From: Margaritispora aquatica
Lineage: Eukaryota > Ascomycota > Leotiomycetes > Helotiales > Discinellaceae
Assembly: GCA_007644065.1 (NCBI GenBank)
Contig: VJWN01000001.1
Span: 3,238,340-3,302,339 of the forward strand
DNA: 64,000 nt
Direction: 5' to 3'
Part shown: positions 46,296 through 57,980 of the stretch, piece by piece
How positions within the stretch are numbered: position 1 is the stretch's first letter
Layout: each line of letters opens with the position of its first letter
Translations under genes and position numbers: made by a program
The notes under the pieces: model-generated
What the model saw: only the letters and a program-made list of their open reading frames with translations
Told to the model about the DNA's origin: nothing
Database searches by the model: none

Positions 46296-47967
46296 AATTG
46301 AAGTCAAGTGGAAATTGAGCCTCATAGAGGTTCTCATAATTTTTCCACCTTTTTGTCAGCGGTAAAGCATATAGATCCTGGAAATGTGGTCTTCTCCTTA
46401 TCCATTTGCATTCATGTTACAAACTACCGCATCTTCAATCGAGTCGGGTGAAAATACAAAGTCTTTTGGGAGACTCAAATCCACCAGAACAAGTGCAAGC
46501 TTCGGCAAAGCTCCGTAGCTTTTTCCCCGTTATTAATCTAACTAGGACGCATTGATCAAACAAGTCAATTTGAATAGGTCGATAATCCTTAGCAAGATAG
46601 GGCCCATAGTCGTTATCCATGCACGTCTTCATTCACATATTTGCTCCGACAATTCAATACATGGTCAAGGTGGCAACGACAGGCACCACGCCAGCATAGC
46701 CAAACATGACGAATCATCCATCCACAGAATTCAACACGCTAAACCAGATAGCAATTCTGTATAGACCCGAAAAGTCATGGATTGATATCCATAGCCTAGA
46801 TCCTGTTCCCCAATCGTGTACCCATGATCTACATGCTGTTGATGCAGTAAGAAAAGACAAGCGAGTATCAAACAGCGCCTTGAACTTCAGCTACTAATAT
46901 CCAATGATTTGCTATCATTTCTATCAGAAGCAAAGCTATGGATGCGATTGAAGGTCCAAGTAGAGAAATAAGCTAGACAAGCTGTCGCACTTCCACATCA
47001 AAATGAGTTATCCATCCTAGCTAGACGAGCCAGCTCAAACATGAGAAGATGTTCTAGAAATGGCGATCAAGCTCTCTGCTCCAAACTGCAGTTGTGGATA
47101 CAGCTGGGCTGGATTTCTTTGGCTTGGCTATAATGCTTACCTCCGTATGCCGTACAATGTATATCACCGGACACCACCCATCTGAGACAACAGCCATGTC
47201 TCGGTACACAATTTGGCATCGGATCAGCCCCAGCTACACGGTGAAGTACAATGTCACTGATTAGTAAAAAATGTATTTCTACTTGAAATACTCAATCCAC
47301 TCGCGATTATGGCATACTCGTCTTGGCTGCAGCGTCAAGTGACCTTGTTGAGTCAGGTCGTGCATCTATTACCAGCGGTGAGAAAATCCAATGTACAGTA
47401 GATCTCAACAAATGTCAATCTTTGTATATTGATCAAATCCAATACACAGGATATAACTCCCATGAAGTGATGTTTTTGCGATTTTTATTTCTTTTGAGGT
47501 TGGGAGTTGTCTCTGCCCTCTCCAAGCCCCCAAGCCGTTTCGTTTCAAAACATGAAGCTTGCGCACACGTTCCAAGTTTGCAATCGTGCCACAATAAAAT
47601 CCCCAATCCTGAATCAAGCACTCTTGGCCTTCCAATCAAGGCAATGAGACCGTCGCGCCCAAGAATTGGCAGCGCATGCCAAATTTTTAGAGGCGACATC
47701 TGAAGGGCTTGTCGGTTGCAAATCCCCCACACGTACCTGTCTCACCCAGCCATGCATGTGCGGCCTCTCCCCTTCTCTGAGGAGTTCTATATCAAAGGCT
47801 GTCCCACATATTCGACTTGTGAAAGACATTTACCCCAGAATTCCCCGCGTTGAGCCACATTTTCTGTCTTCGGGTTGTTGATATATCAGGGCTGTCGATC
47901 GATTCGTCTTCTCGCCTAGCTATACCATTCTACACTTACAAACTTTTGATATCTTTGTTTCAATATA
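46296..47967. other. Intergenic region (1.7 kb)
   Basis: No supported gene between tRNA-Thr and the hydrolase. Several open frames of 60-125 codons exist on both strands, but without splice support or protein-like composition. The right end holds the hydrolase promoter. Confidence 0.5.
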
Positions 47968-49436
47968 ATGGAGAAGTTAGAACAAGTAAGTATTCATTAT
48001 ACCATGTAACACAAACTCCAAATTTGAGGAATGAATCTCTCAATATTGACTGCCATCTTTCTCTCTTGCTTCTTCAAATTGAAATGAATCTTCACTAACT
48101 CCAAGCAGTGGACATCTACGGAAAGCCGGGAAAGGAAACTCACCAAATGGGAGAAGCTCAGCTTCGTAAAGTCTATAATATACATCCGTAAGTCCTAATA
48201 TCTTTATCATCAACTGCCATCACTAACAATGGGAATAGCAATCATGGCACCAGGAACAGCGCTCAAGCATCTCTTCTTTCCACCCAACGACTCCCCAGGT
48301 CCCACCCGAGCAGTCATCCGCAAAGTCCTCAAAACAATAACCTCCATCCCAATTGCACAACAACTGTACGTCTCTCCCTCTCCCTCTCCCTCTCCCTCTC
48401 CATCACCTCAAGCCAACGTACAAACTAACACCTCTCTTCCTTCAGCGCCTTCCTCCCCCAACGCACCACCCGCGCCAACATAACCAAATACTGCCTAAAA
48501 CACCACCTCCATCACCAAATCCTGCAGCTCGCCCACGACACCAACATCCACTTCATCGGCCCGCGGCCAGGGACCTCCTCCGCGCCCAACTTCATCCTCT
48601 ATTTCCACGGCGGCGGCTACCTGTACCCATGCACGAACTCACACGTCAAATTCGCACTCCGGTGCGCTGCCGCCGCGGACGCCACGCTCGCTATCCTCGA
48701 GTATGAACTCTCTCCTTCGTCGCCATGCCCGCGGCAACTCGAGCAAGCTGTCGAGGCGCTCCGGTACGTGTTAAGGCTTACCCGACCCGAGAATATCATC
48801 CTCGCGGGCGACTCAGCGGGTGGGCATCTCATCGCCGGCGTGCTGAGCTGGGTCATGCATCCTTACCTCTCGCCCGATGAAAAAGGTGCTTTGAAGCTCG
48901 AACCGGGGGAGAAGTTCCGAGGCGTATGTCTGATCAGCCCGCTGCTGAGCTTTGACTGGGGGAAGGACTCTTATGGGCGAAACAAGGGACGGGATTACTT
49001 GGACGCGGATTCGGTGTTTGGCATGTTAGAGGCGTTCAAGCCAGAGGAGGTATCGTTTCCGCAAATGCTAGAAATCCCGGATGTGTCTCCCGCGGAGGCA
49101 CCACCGGGGTGGTGGATCAACATGCCGGTTGAGAAGTTGCTGATTACGATTGGGAGCTGGGAGGTGTTTTTCGACAGCGCGGTGGAGTTTGCGGAAAAGG
49201 CGAGCCGGGACTCGTATGAGGGGACCAAGGTTGAGTTGGTGGTGGGCTGGCACGAGTGGCACGATACGCCTGTTGTTGATCCGATGTTTTGGTTAAAGGA
49301 GAGTGAGACTAGTGGGGCGGTTATGAAGTGGATGGCGGAGTCGAGGAGTGGAAAGTGCGCCAAGTTTGAGGATGATGAGGTGTATGCGGCGGATTTGACG
49401 CAGAGTGGGGATTATGAAAGGTTGCTTCATGTTTGA
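47968..49436 (+). CDS. Alpha/beta hydrolase of the hormone-sensitive lipase (HSL) group
   Basis: Esterase/lipase-type hydrolase. Four exons (47968-47985, 48109-48187, 48239-48365, 48446-49436) join in phase to 404 aa. The first coding exon has only six codons, chosen because the ATG, the GTAAGT donor and the CACTAAC...CAG acceptor fit exactly. Seen: HGGG oxyanion motif at 129-132, GDSAGG with nucleophile Ser198, an acidic residue in GSWEVFFD (about 314-319), and His344/His347 in GWHEWHDTP. A hydrophobic stretch in residues 25-40 (SFVKSIIYIPIMAPGTAL) could anchor it. The third intron contains a CTCTCC microsatellite. The last exon is GC-richer than its surroundings. Substrate unknown; steryl-acetate or other small esters are typical for the group. 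Confidence 0.88.
48366..48400 (+). repeat. CTCTCC-type microsatellite inside intron 3 of the hydrolase gene
   Basis: TCTCCC repeated about four to five times directly after the donor GTACGT. Confidence 0.8.
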
Positions 49437-50027
49437 TACTTTGCTGTATTGTGTAGTATTGTGGAGTTGGTGGAGTTTTAGGTTCACCGCAGGCTTACCC
49501 GGTTGTACTGTACTGCTTCACTTAACGATCTTAAGGATTGATGTATTTTTTGGAAACTCCCAGGAGTTGATATAGCAAGTAATGTTCACAACTATGTCTG
49601 AAACAAACCAAATATGTCATCGTTCATAAAATCCCTACTAACCCCAAGCTTGATATTTCTTTCCTCCCTACTATCCATTCCATAATATATCCCATCGTAG
49701 AAAATATATTCTCGAAATTTTCGAAGGTTTTCCTCCCGCGAGCCAATCCCACTCAAGGTATTACAGTCTATATATACGACCTAGGCGTGGTATACCTTAA
49801 AAACAAATAGCAAATAACCCGAGTATGCAATGGGTCTATTGATGGAAATAAAATAAAGGAGTATAACTTGTTCTGCATTTACAGCATTATTATATATCGT
49901 AATCTTACCATATCGTAAAACTCGACCTAAACAGTATCCTTTGAAGCCGTTTAGAACATGTTGCGGCACTTCTTTGTCACCGACACCTTGAAGTCCTTCC
50001 CTTTTCGTCCTCGATCTACTCTTAACC
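49437..50027. other. Intergenic, convergent 3' ends
   Basis: 591 bases, AT-rich, no gene recognised. Confidence 0.55.
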
Positions 50028-50913
50028 CTAAGTACACACACAATCCATATATAACGAGCCTACGTTTTCTTGAGTTGAACATTCAGTACTCTCAATAAAA
50101 TTGAAATAAGCTTCTCCAATAGTACACGCTGAATCGTAATAGTAATTTACTATACAATCTCTAGGTGTTGCATCAGAATAGCAGAACAAGCCCCCCGTAA
50201 AAGCGCCCACCTTATATGAATTGCTTGGAAAGGCGACGCATGTGTTCTCAATGATAGTTAAAGAAGGTCCGATGTCGCTTTCTACCAAAAAAATTGAGAT
50301 CGGTGAAAGGGTACATAATAAATGTAGCACCAGAGGATGAAGGCGGAGGGGCAATAGCTGAGGAGGAAGCAATAGCTGACGAGGAGACAATAGTTGAGGA
50401 GGAGGCAAGAGTCGAGGAGGAGATGGACTCTGAAGAACAGCTTGCTGTAACGGTAATACTACGTAGGCAGGTTTGTTAACTATAAGCACTTCGCTGAACT
50501 CTTCAACAAAAGATCACTTACTCCCTAGCTGATGCGGTAACAGTGACAACTGAGACCGACACGGATACCACAGCAGTAACATAAGATGTTACCACGGAAA
50601 GTGAAACACTTGTGACGCAAGTCGAAGTAGGAAGAGGAGTTCCAGCTGTAGTCGTAGGGACTAGGCAGCTGCAGAGCGAGGACACACTGGACGTAGCATA
50701 TAAATTTCCGTTCTTTTTTGTAACACAATTGAAGCCCCCTACGTCGGGGGTAGGAGCCGCAATGAACGAAAAACAAAAGGAACTAGCTACCCCAGCCAGC
50801 TCTGGCTTGTAGAAACATCACTCGGGGTTGTTGGCGTTCTTCTTGCAGATAGCGAGTACGGGCTGCAACTGAGTGATAGCCACGAGAACGCAAGTCAATG
50901 ATAAAGACTTCAT
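50028..50913 (-). pseudogene. Secreted Ser/Thr-rich Cys protein gene with an in-frame TGA
   Basis: Exons 50913-50522, 50458-50331 and 50281-50028 join in perfect phase to 258 codons. However, codon 32 is TGA (50820-50818 on the minus strand). The N-terminus is a good signal peptide (MKSLSLTCVLVAITQLQPVLA) cut before ICKKNANNPE. Beyond the stop the same frame continues as CFYKPELAGV and GGFNCVTKKNG, then a Ser/Thr/Val-rich stretch and a long Ser-rich linker. It ends in a Cys-containing C-terminal module (ENTCVAFPS, GGLFCYSDA, DSACTIG, STECSTQ, DCVCT). This looks like a wall-associated or effector-like secreted protein killed by one nonsense change. A 39-base in-frame intron (GTGATG...CTAG) covering the stop is a weaker alternative because introns here are usually 44 bases or more. 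Confidence 0.6.
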
Positions 50914-52187
50914 TTTAGCGAAAGATTGGTGTAGTACGATACTGAAAGAGAAGTAAGGAGTAATGACGTGAAAGTCAAAGGGAATATTATGTTTCTTTTC
51001 AATGTCCGAAGTCTGAACCCTACTCGTCTTTTTCATAAGTCTGAAGCCTAAAGGGAGTCTTATATGAGAATCTTATCTTTTCAATTGGACCTGTGCCTGC
51101 GCCGTATATTTCCGAAAACCTTAGACATCTGAGAAAGGCGTGTACCGGAAAGCCTCCTTAATAGATTAGGGCTCAGATTTCAAATTCGTGTCAGCAGTTG
51201 GTGTGCATTTGAGAGAAAGGTTTTTAAAAGCAAAGCAAATAATAAGAGGTTTGTCGACTAAGTACTTGTTCAAAGCTTTTGGAAGTGATCTAGTCCCAGT
51301 AATAATAATAGTAGTCGGGTAATAGAATTTAATATAGGCAGACTAGTCTAGCGGAGAGATAGAGAGAGATTGAAAGAAAGCGACTACCTAAATATCCAGA
51401 CGTTTGAACAGTGAACAGAACAGTTGACATCGACTAGGTACTTAGTCAACTCCTATTCATACGCTTTGCACAGCTCGGGGGTGAAAGATTTGGTCAGATC
51501 TCCAAGATAGGCGGCCGAGACAAAGTGTTTTACTTTAATCTTCCGTTCTCAAAGCCTATCTCTCGTGGCTAATTCACAAACGTTTTCATCGGCTCTCTAT
51601 AAATCTAATATACTAAAAGTCTAAACCGTGTAAGTTATGGACTTAATTTAAATCGGATTCTTAGATAAAACGCTACCATATCTTGATATATATGTCAATG
51701 TATCTAGACTAAAGGATTATATAGTAGAGCACGACTTCTTGTAGTGCTAGATATTTCTCTACGTATATTAACAAGTTTTATAGCCTATTCCTGATTTATA
51801 TTAGTATTTTGGCTACCTCATGGAACTGTTATCCGAAAATTGAGACCTGAGGCACCAGCTATCTTGCAACATGGTGGGAGTCTGAGAATATGACGCGTGA
51901 GAATCCTTTAAAATCAGGTTAGAGTCTGTTAGATTCTTCAATATGTTCAAGACTTCTGAAAGACACGAGCAAGAATTCTGAAAGACACGAGCAAGACTTC
52001 TAACCTTTTCGACGGAAAAGAAAGGAAACCAGAAAAAGAACAATAATATCCAAGTGATAGGCCACTGCTGACTTTTTATGATTTTAAAACTCATGGGCTC
52101 GACTGTTTGGAGAGTGCGAGTTTCAGGAATTAATGATTACTCTACTTTAATTATTTTTCTCATCCTTCCATCTCTTTATACACACGT
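50914..52187. other. AT-rich island, possibly RIP-affected
   Basis: 1.27 kb with many TA steps and stops in all frames, clearly more AT-rich than the flanks, especially 51240-51830. No transposase or reverse transcriptase frame is left. Contains a 22-base direct duplication (51951-51994). Confidence 0.55.
51951..51994 (+). repeat. 22-base direct tandem duplication
   Basis: GACTTCTGAAAGACACGAGC + AA is followed immediately by a copy with one change (GAATTC...). A further partial copy begins at 51995. Confidence 0.85.
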
Positions 52188-53662
52188 TTAAGCAGAACAA
52201 GACAAGTCATACAAAGGTGTGGTCCCACCACTCGTCACACCAAAGCTTGGGTTCGAGCCGGCATCAACCAACAAATACCACCAAGTTGGGATCTTATCAA
52301 AGGCATACCCACAACCTGTCTCCTTCCAGTATTGCTGCGCTTGGGCGATTCCTGCAACAGCCAAGTTCTCCGTCTTTCCAACAACAGGCCATCCAGTCTC
52401 AGTGATCCAGACCGGCTTGCCTTGAGCAACAGCAACGGTAGCTCCATATGCAGCCTCGAAAAGAGCACGTCCTTGGACGATCGAGTTTGTTTCGGTATTT
52501 TGATAGTATGGGTATGCGTCCATGCCAAGGAAGTCGCAAGCTGCAATGACAGCGTTGTTGGATGCGTTGACATATGCAGTCCAGGTATCGACGTGACCGA
52601 CTAATTTATCACTAAGAATGGTACCACGGATGACATTACGAGTGGCAGTGATGAAGTTCACAATGTCTTGTGGGTTGGCACCTGGATTGGATCCAGATGC
52701 GATTCCAGTAGGCGAATTGCGGTAAAGATCTTCTGATCCAACGGAAATAGCTACAACGAGGTTGGCGAATGCAGCACCATATTGTTGAATAGCTCGGCTA
52801 AGAGCAGCAAGCTCATTGTCAATGTTGGGGTAGAAAAGACCAAGAAGCAAAGTGGTGTTCGTGTTGATCGCCGCTTGAATAGCACCGGTTGGGTCGTTCA
52901 CTGTTCCTTCTTGAATCCTGGGAGGCATTAGTCAATGATCATTGAGATTCGGAAAATAACATACATAGTGAACAGGCGAGCAGAGTTGAACCCAGAGGTC
53001 CCAGCCAAATTCTTAGCAACATTGAAGTTGTTCTGGAAACTATCGAATGACTGTCCTTGAGCACCATAGTTGAAGCCCTTGGGAATGGATGAGACTGGAG
53101 CAGTTGAGCTCTGTGCAGGAGCTGTTGCCGAAGAAGTGGAGGGTACCGATGTTGCAACATCTGTGGAGGTCTGAATTGTGAACACTGGGCTGGAAGGCGT
53201 CTCGACTGGAGGTGGAGCGACCGTGCTTGTCGCAGGAGGAGCAACAGATGTCTCTACAGGTGGAGGAGGTGCTGCTGTTGTAGGTGTTGAAGCAGGAGGC
53301 GTCGCCTGGCTACCAGCCGGTGTCAAACAAGACTGCGGCGTTCCAGGACCGGTATACGGAATCGTGATACCAACACCTTCATACGTAAAAGTCTGAGTAG
53401 GACAAGGAGCGGCCTCTAGACACGACTGTGGTGTACCAGGACCTGTATACGGGATTGTGATGGCAGCACCTGCGTATGCGAATGTTTGTGTTGGGCACGG
53501 TGCGTTCTCGGTTATGCTGGTGCCGTAGTATGTTGCTGTCACGACATTGCCAAGATATGTGAAGGTCATGAGCGTAGGTGATGGAGCTGCATCGCGGACT
53601 TGATGCGGTGCAGGAGCTGCTGCGGCGAGAGCTGCGAGGGAGAGGATGAGTGTGGTGTACAT
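52188..53662 (-). CDS. Secreted modular GH17 beta-1,3-glucanase/glucanosyltransferase-like protein
   Basis: Acts on cell-wall beta-1,3-glucan. Exons 53662-52965 and 52917-52188 give 475 aa. The start (MYTTLILSLAALAAAAPAP) gives a clear signal peptide; an upstream in-frame ATG would put 28 polar residues before it. Residues 54-82 and 85-113 are a tandem repeat (APCPTQTFxYxGxxITIPYT). A Pro/Thr/Ser-rich linker spans about 115-200. The GH17 catalytic part follows with GFNYGAQGQ, the acid/base Glu295 in SVGSEDLYR and the nucleophile Glu406 in WITETGWP. The protein ends at YDLSCSA without a hydrophobic GPI tail, so it is probably secreted or wall-bound through the linker. Closest yeast types are Scw4/Scw10/Bgl2 relatives. 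Confidence 0.92.
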
Positions 53663-55234
53663 GATTTCGGGGGTTTGATGTGATAGTGATGGATCGAGGA
53701 GGAAGATATCAAGATCAAGAAGCTGTCTTGATGGAATTGGGAACAATCTAGTACCAAAACGAAAGTGGAGGTAATTGTTGAGAAGTTGTATGGAGAGAGA
53801 ACAGGAATATTCAGAGTGGGAAAATCAAACTTATAAAGCAGGTACAATATCACAATCACCTCACTACTGCACCTGCAACTCACGCACCTTCAAGAAGGCG
53901 TGAAGGGATACACGGCAAGGAGGGGCAGTAGTGACCCAACTATTCCAGAAGATGTCATCGCCAACACCAAAGACACCGACCAAGAACACGCCAAAGACAT
54001 AAAAGAGTCTTCTAGCTCCGGAGTAGAACGTTTGTCTTGGCCGGTAAGTGAGACTCGGCACACTTGTATAGAGAACAGCAGAGGAATACGAGCTTCTATG
54101 TCGTCAGTCAAGAAGAGAACGACACGCTAGGCACTCACCTACAGGCTCACTGAGGCTGTGAGCTATGAATAACAGAGACATGCAGGTACTTGTAAAAGAT
54201 TTCTTTGGTGGTGTCTTGGGAGTTGAATGATCCTAAGCCTTGAGATCCGGGTGTGGCGATCGCCACACGGATGATCGGGTTAGGTAGGTCTTTTCGCTAC
54301 TTAGGATCATGTAGCGTGTAAACCGTTTTGCCAATGTATATTGTTATTGGTTACAGAGGGTTGGCATGCATAAAACAAATGCAGGAGGAGAATTCTAATT
54401 ATAACCTATTACTGTAAGTATCATGAAACTATTAAGTTATGAAGTGATTTAAGCTTGAATTCTTAAAAGAAGTGGGATGATAGGTTTAGTAGCATCCACA
54501 CACGCCAAAGCGAGAGGAATATCAAAGACATACATTTTCCCATACGAACAAAATACGAAGTGAAAACGCATCATCATCACGGATCCTATGAAAGAAGGCT
54601 GAAGACCCAAAGAAGTGGGGTTCATGCAATGCACTGTACTGCACTGCACTGCGGGGTCCTTTTCTTGGAAGTTGGAAGCTGGAGATCTGACATGAAATAC
54701 GAGGTGGCATGACATGACGCAAGGGAACTCAAAAGAAAACCCCCAAAACACGAGAGACAGCACATCATAAAGAAACACAAGGTAACAAAAGAACAAAAAG
54801 GAAAAGCAGTGCACAGTCGATACTTGCGACCTGGAGATATCGTACTGGTAGAGTACGAGGAACTGAAACTCTGCGTTGATGGACTGGGTTGCTTTGACTT
54901 GGATACATAAACAAATTCGAGGAAAAAAGAAACGAAAACAAGAACAAGAGCGGGTGAACGAGATGCGAAAGAATCCCAATCGGTAAATCCAAAAGCGAAA
55001 GAAATATACGGACACGTAATATCAAGTGGATATCTCCTGACTGGCTCAAAATATCACTGGAGAAAGAAGATATGAGAAAGCACACTATCGAATTGTAGAA
55101 AATACAGCAAGTATTAATTATCTCAAAAACATACCTATCGGTGGATATAACACGCCTTTTCAAAATGCCCACCAACAAGTCTACAAGAACAATCTACCTC
55201 ATACTCCAGCGAGAAGCCACCAGCAAAAAGACAC
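53663..55234. other. Intergenic (1.6 kb)
   Basis: Promoter and leader of the GH17 gene at the left, then sequence without accepted genes. A stretch at 53894-54040 on the plus strand is open and ends at a GTAAGTGAGA donor-like signal but lacks a start. TGCACTGTACTGCACTGCACTGC at about 54630-54652 is a short imperfect repeat. Confidence 0.5.
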
Positions 55235-56604
55235 TCACAACCCCGCACCAAGAACCACCGATCCCAGCTTTTGCGTGAAATATGTTTTGCCTTTAATCAT
55301 CACCACCATGAAGGATGGAAATTTCATGCTTCCCATATGGCCAGTCCCAGTCTTCTTTCCCGTTGGGCAGACAAGCCCGTCTGTAATTTAATTAGCTCAA
55401 TCCCATTGCTCAATCTAACAAAGACTATAACGGGGGAGGACGAAAAAAACCAGATAGAGAAGACTCACCAGTACCACCAACAGCATAAGAAACCAACGGT
55501 TTCCCACCAAGCGCAAGCCCGATATTCTTCACTACATGTGTCACTTGCTTCATGGTAAGCATAACCTGGGGTCTCTGTACGGCACTGACATCGCCCACGA
55601 CCCAGGCATCCGTTGTGCCCTGGAGATGTAGGAACTCATCCACGAGCACGAAGCCATTGTGGTTCACCAACTTTCGAGGCACGTATTGCGAATTCGGCAC
55701 TAGGCCCGTGGTAGGCAGATATAGGTCGCATGATAACTTGGAGCCGTCGGAGAGGGTGAGCTCGGTGGTTCCGCTGGGGGTGGTGGCTACGCCTTGGACT
55801 TTGGTAGAGAGCTTGATTGTGACTTTGTTGGCTGTGAGTTGCGAGAAGGCGGTTTTCGAGACTGAGGGGATGGTGTTTTCGAGGACTGCCTTGCCGCTTG
55901 AGATCTGGTTGTTTTATTAGCATAATGACATTCAGGGTTTCCTAAAAAAAAAAAAAAAAAAAAAAGTTTACCAAAATAATCGTCTTTGAGGTACCATACT
56001 CATAACCCAACTCTCCAGCAGTCTCAACTCCTGTCGATCCAGCTCCTGCAACGACAATGGTCTGCGCTGCCTTGACCTTCGCCTGGAAACTATGCAGCTT
56101 CTCCTTGGTATCTTCCGTTGAGCCCTTCAGCTTATATGGGATATCATCTCTTGTGCTGGATCCAGTAGCCAGCACCACAATATCATACGAATATGCCTTC
56201 TCTCCGCTTGCATCCTTCACCGTAACAGACTTGCCATCCACATCCAGTGCCTCTGCGGTGCCTAATACATGCTCGAAACGGTCTCCATACGGCTTGAACG
56301 CTGGTCCAAAGGCTGCAAAGAGCTGTTCATCTGCAAATCCGCCTGGGATGATGGCGCGGGGACCAGCCACATTCCAGAACAGGGAGTCGTTGGGCGAGAC
56401 GAGCGTGACCTTGATATCTGGGTTTTTCTTGAGCAATTGGTGTGCAGTCGTGAGGGCACCGTACGAGCCACCGAGGATCAGGACGTTCTTCATGTTTTCG
56501 AGGGAAAGCTGGGTGAGAGGGGTTGGGGAGGAAAGATAATTGCGGATGAGGTATGCGGAGACAGGAACGGCGAGGACGGTACTGACGAGAATATAGAGAC
56601 TCAT
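55235..56604 (-). CDS. AMID/AIF2-like FAD-dependent NAD(P)H oxidoreductase
   Basis: Two-dinucleotide-binding flavoprotein related to apoptosis-inducing factor homologous mitochondrion-associated inducer of death (AMID). Exons 56604-55972, 55904-55469 and 55380-55235 join to 404 aa. The start gives a hydrophobic N-terminal anchor (SLYILVSTVLAVPVSAYLI). FAD-binding motif VLILGGSYGALTTA at about 41-54; NAD(P)H-binding TIVVAGAGSTGVETAGELG at about 182-200; second FAD contact DAWVVGDVSA. The third exon restores the family C-terminus (PTGKKTGTGHMG, KFPSFMVVMIKGKTYF). The first intron contains a run of 22 T on the coding strand (A on the plus strand, 55944-55965). Likely membrane-attached. In fungi such proteins are linked to oxidative stress; the exact role here is not known. 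Confidence 0.9.
55944..55965 (+). repeat. Poly-A/T tract of 22 bases in intron 1 of the AMID-like gene
   Basis: Homopolymer near the donor of the first intron; length may be unstable or uncertain in the assembly. Confidence 0.9.
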
Positions 56605-57980
56605 GGGGAGGTGCACAAGATGATGCTTGAGAGAGGAAGTACAACAATGGAAGCAGGAGAGAGAAGTGTATATGAACTTGTTGAACCACCACCTACTTAG
56701 GGTACCTGTCTACCCCTGGCATGAAAACTCCATTCCATACCATATTAGATAGAATGTAATGTAATCTGAATCTGCAGTGTAATGTTTGAGAAACATGTGC
56801 ACATTGGACGGAGTTGGCTTAGCAAAGCAGAGCAATGCGTCTCGCGGAAGAAAGACACCAAAAAGTGTAGAAGTTTGGATAATTTTCTAGATAGCCAGCC
56901 TCGCATCAAATGGTTTCATTGTCCAAGCGAGCCAAAGCTCCAACAAAATGCCACAACCGCACCCATCAACCAATAAACATCCACAGCGCACTGCAAGGGC
57001 GCACCACGCTCGGCTGCAGACCCCTGTATTTCGTTCCACCCCATTTGTAGATCCCCCACTATCTCGCTGCTCCAGCCAATTGCAAGAGGGTGCGCGCAGA
57101 GAAGAGCTCGGCACGGATGTTACGTGCAGTCCGTGCCGACGTCTGGATTGAAAAGCGAGCCGAGGCGGCGAGGCTGAGAGAAGGAGATGGCGCGGTGGAT
57201 GGTATGATATTGATATTGAAAACCGCAAAATAAAGTTTGCGTATCTCGTATAAGGGTTGGTAAAATTAATATATAACAAAGTATAAGGTATCGATCGTCT
57301 TGGTTTCTCCTGTCGATGATAAAGTCAAAGACATTGCAATTTTGGATTCGCACGTTGTGAGGGAATGTTGTGTGCGATCATGCAATGACTGACTACCATG
57401 ACTTCTTAAGGTAAAGGTAATCTTGCCAATTGTATGATAGGATACATATCACATACCTATCCAACAAAGCAAGTTCACATGGTAAAATCGCCAATAACCA
57501 TTCCATGGTGAACTTAGACAAGAGAGGATTGTTCTTCGAAGCGACCACTCTCACAAGAACCTAGGTAACCTCTCAAGGTTCCATATACCCTCGTCGGTAT
57601 GGTATCTATAGAGATTGGTGGCAAGTCTTCTTAGCAGCCCGAGGGATACTCCTGTGGTAGTGGTGAATATGAACACAGAATTTGAGTGTTCGAAGGTCGT
57701 TGAATGTGTGGGTTGGGTTGAAAAGAGCAAACTGTATCCAGGATAACGGCTGTGACTCCAATACCGAGGAATGGAAGATCGTTGTCAGAGATGTCAGCTG
57801 ATATAGCAGGTTGATATCCTGCGAGACTTCATCTCCTCTCCTCTTTGCAAATCATAGTCCAGTGTCCGATGTCCTTGCGGTAGCAGCTCAGTGGCTGCAT
57901 CTCTTAGATCTCGCAAGATGTCGTATTAGACGGTTTGACAAGTAGGTGGCAGTATACCACCAATCTACGATGCCAACGCC
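56605..57980. other. Intergenic (1.4 kb)
   Basis: Promoter of the AMID-like gene and 3' region of the Zn-cluster gene. No gene, tRNA or repeat recognised. Confidence 0.55.

Noticed and set aside
47323..47703. 126-codon plus-strand frame
   Set aside because: Mixed composition, overlapping frames on the other strand, no splice or domain support.
53843..54040. Plus-strand open frame ending at a GTAAGTGAGA donor-like site (KESSSSGVERLSWP)
   Set aside because: No start codon or clear acceptor, and no convincing downstream exon. The minus strand is also open here.
54449..55015. 188-codon minus-strand frame rich in Phe, Ser, Leu and Cys
   Set aside because: Composition typical of the antisense of AG-rich noncoding DNA, with no domain or splice context.
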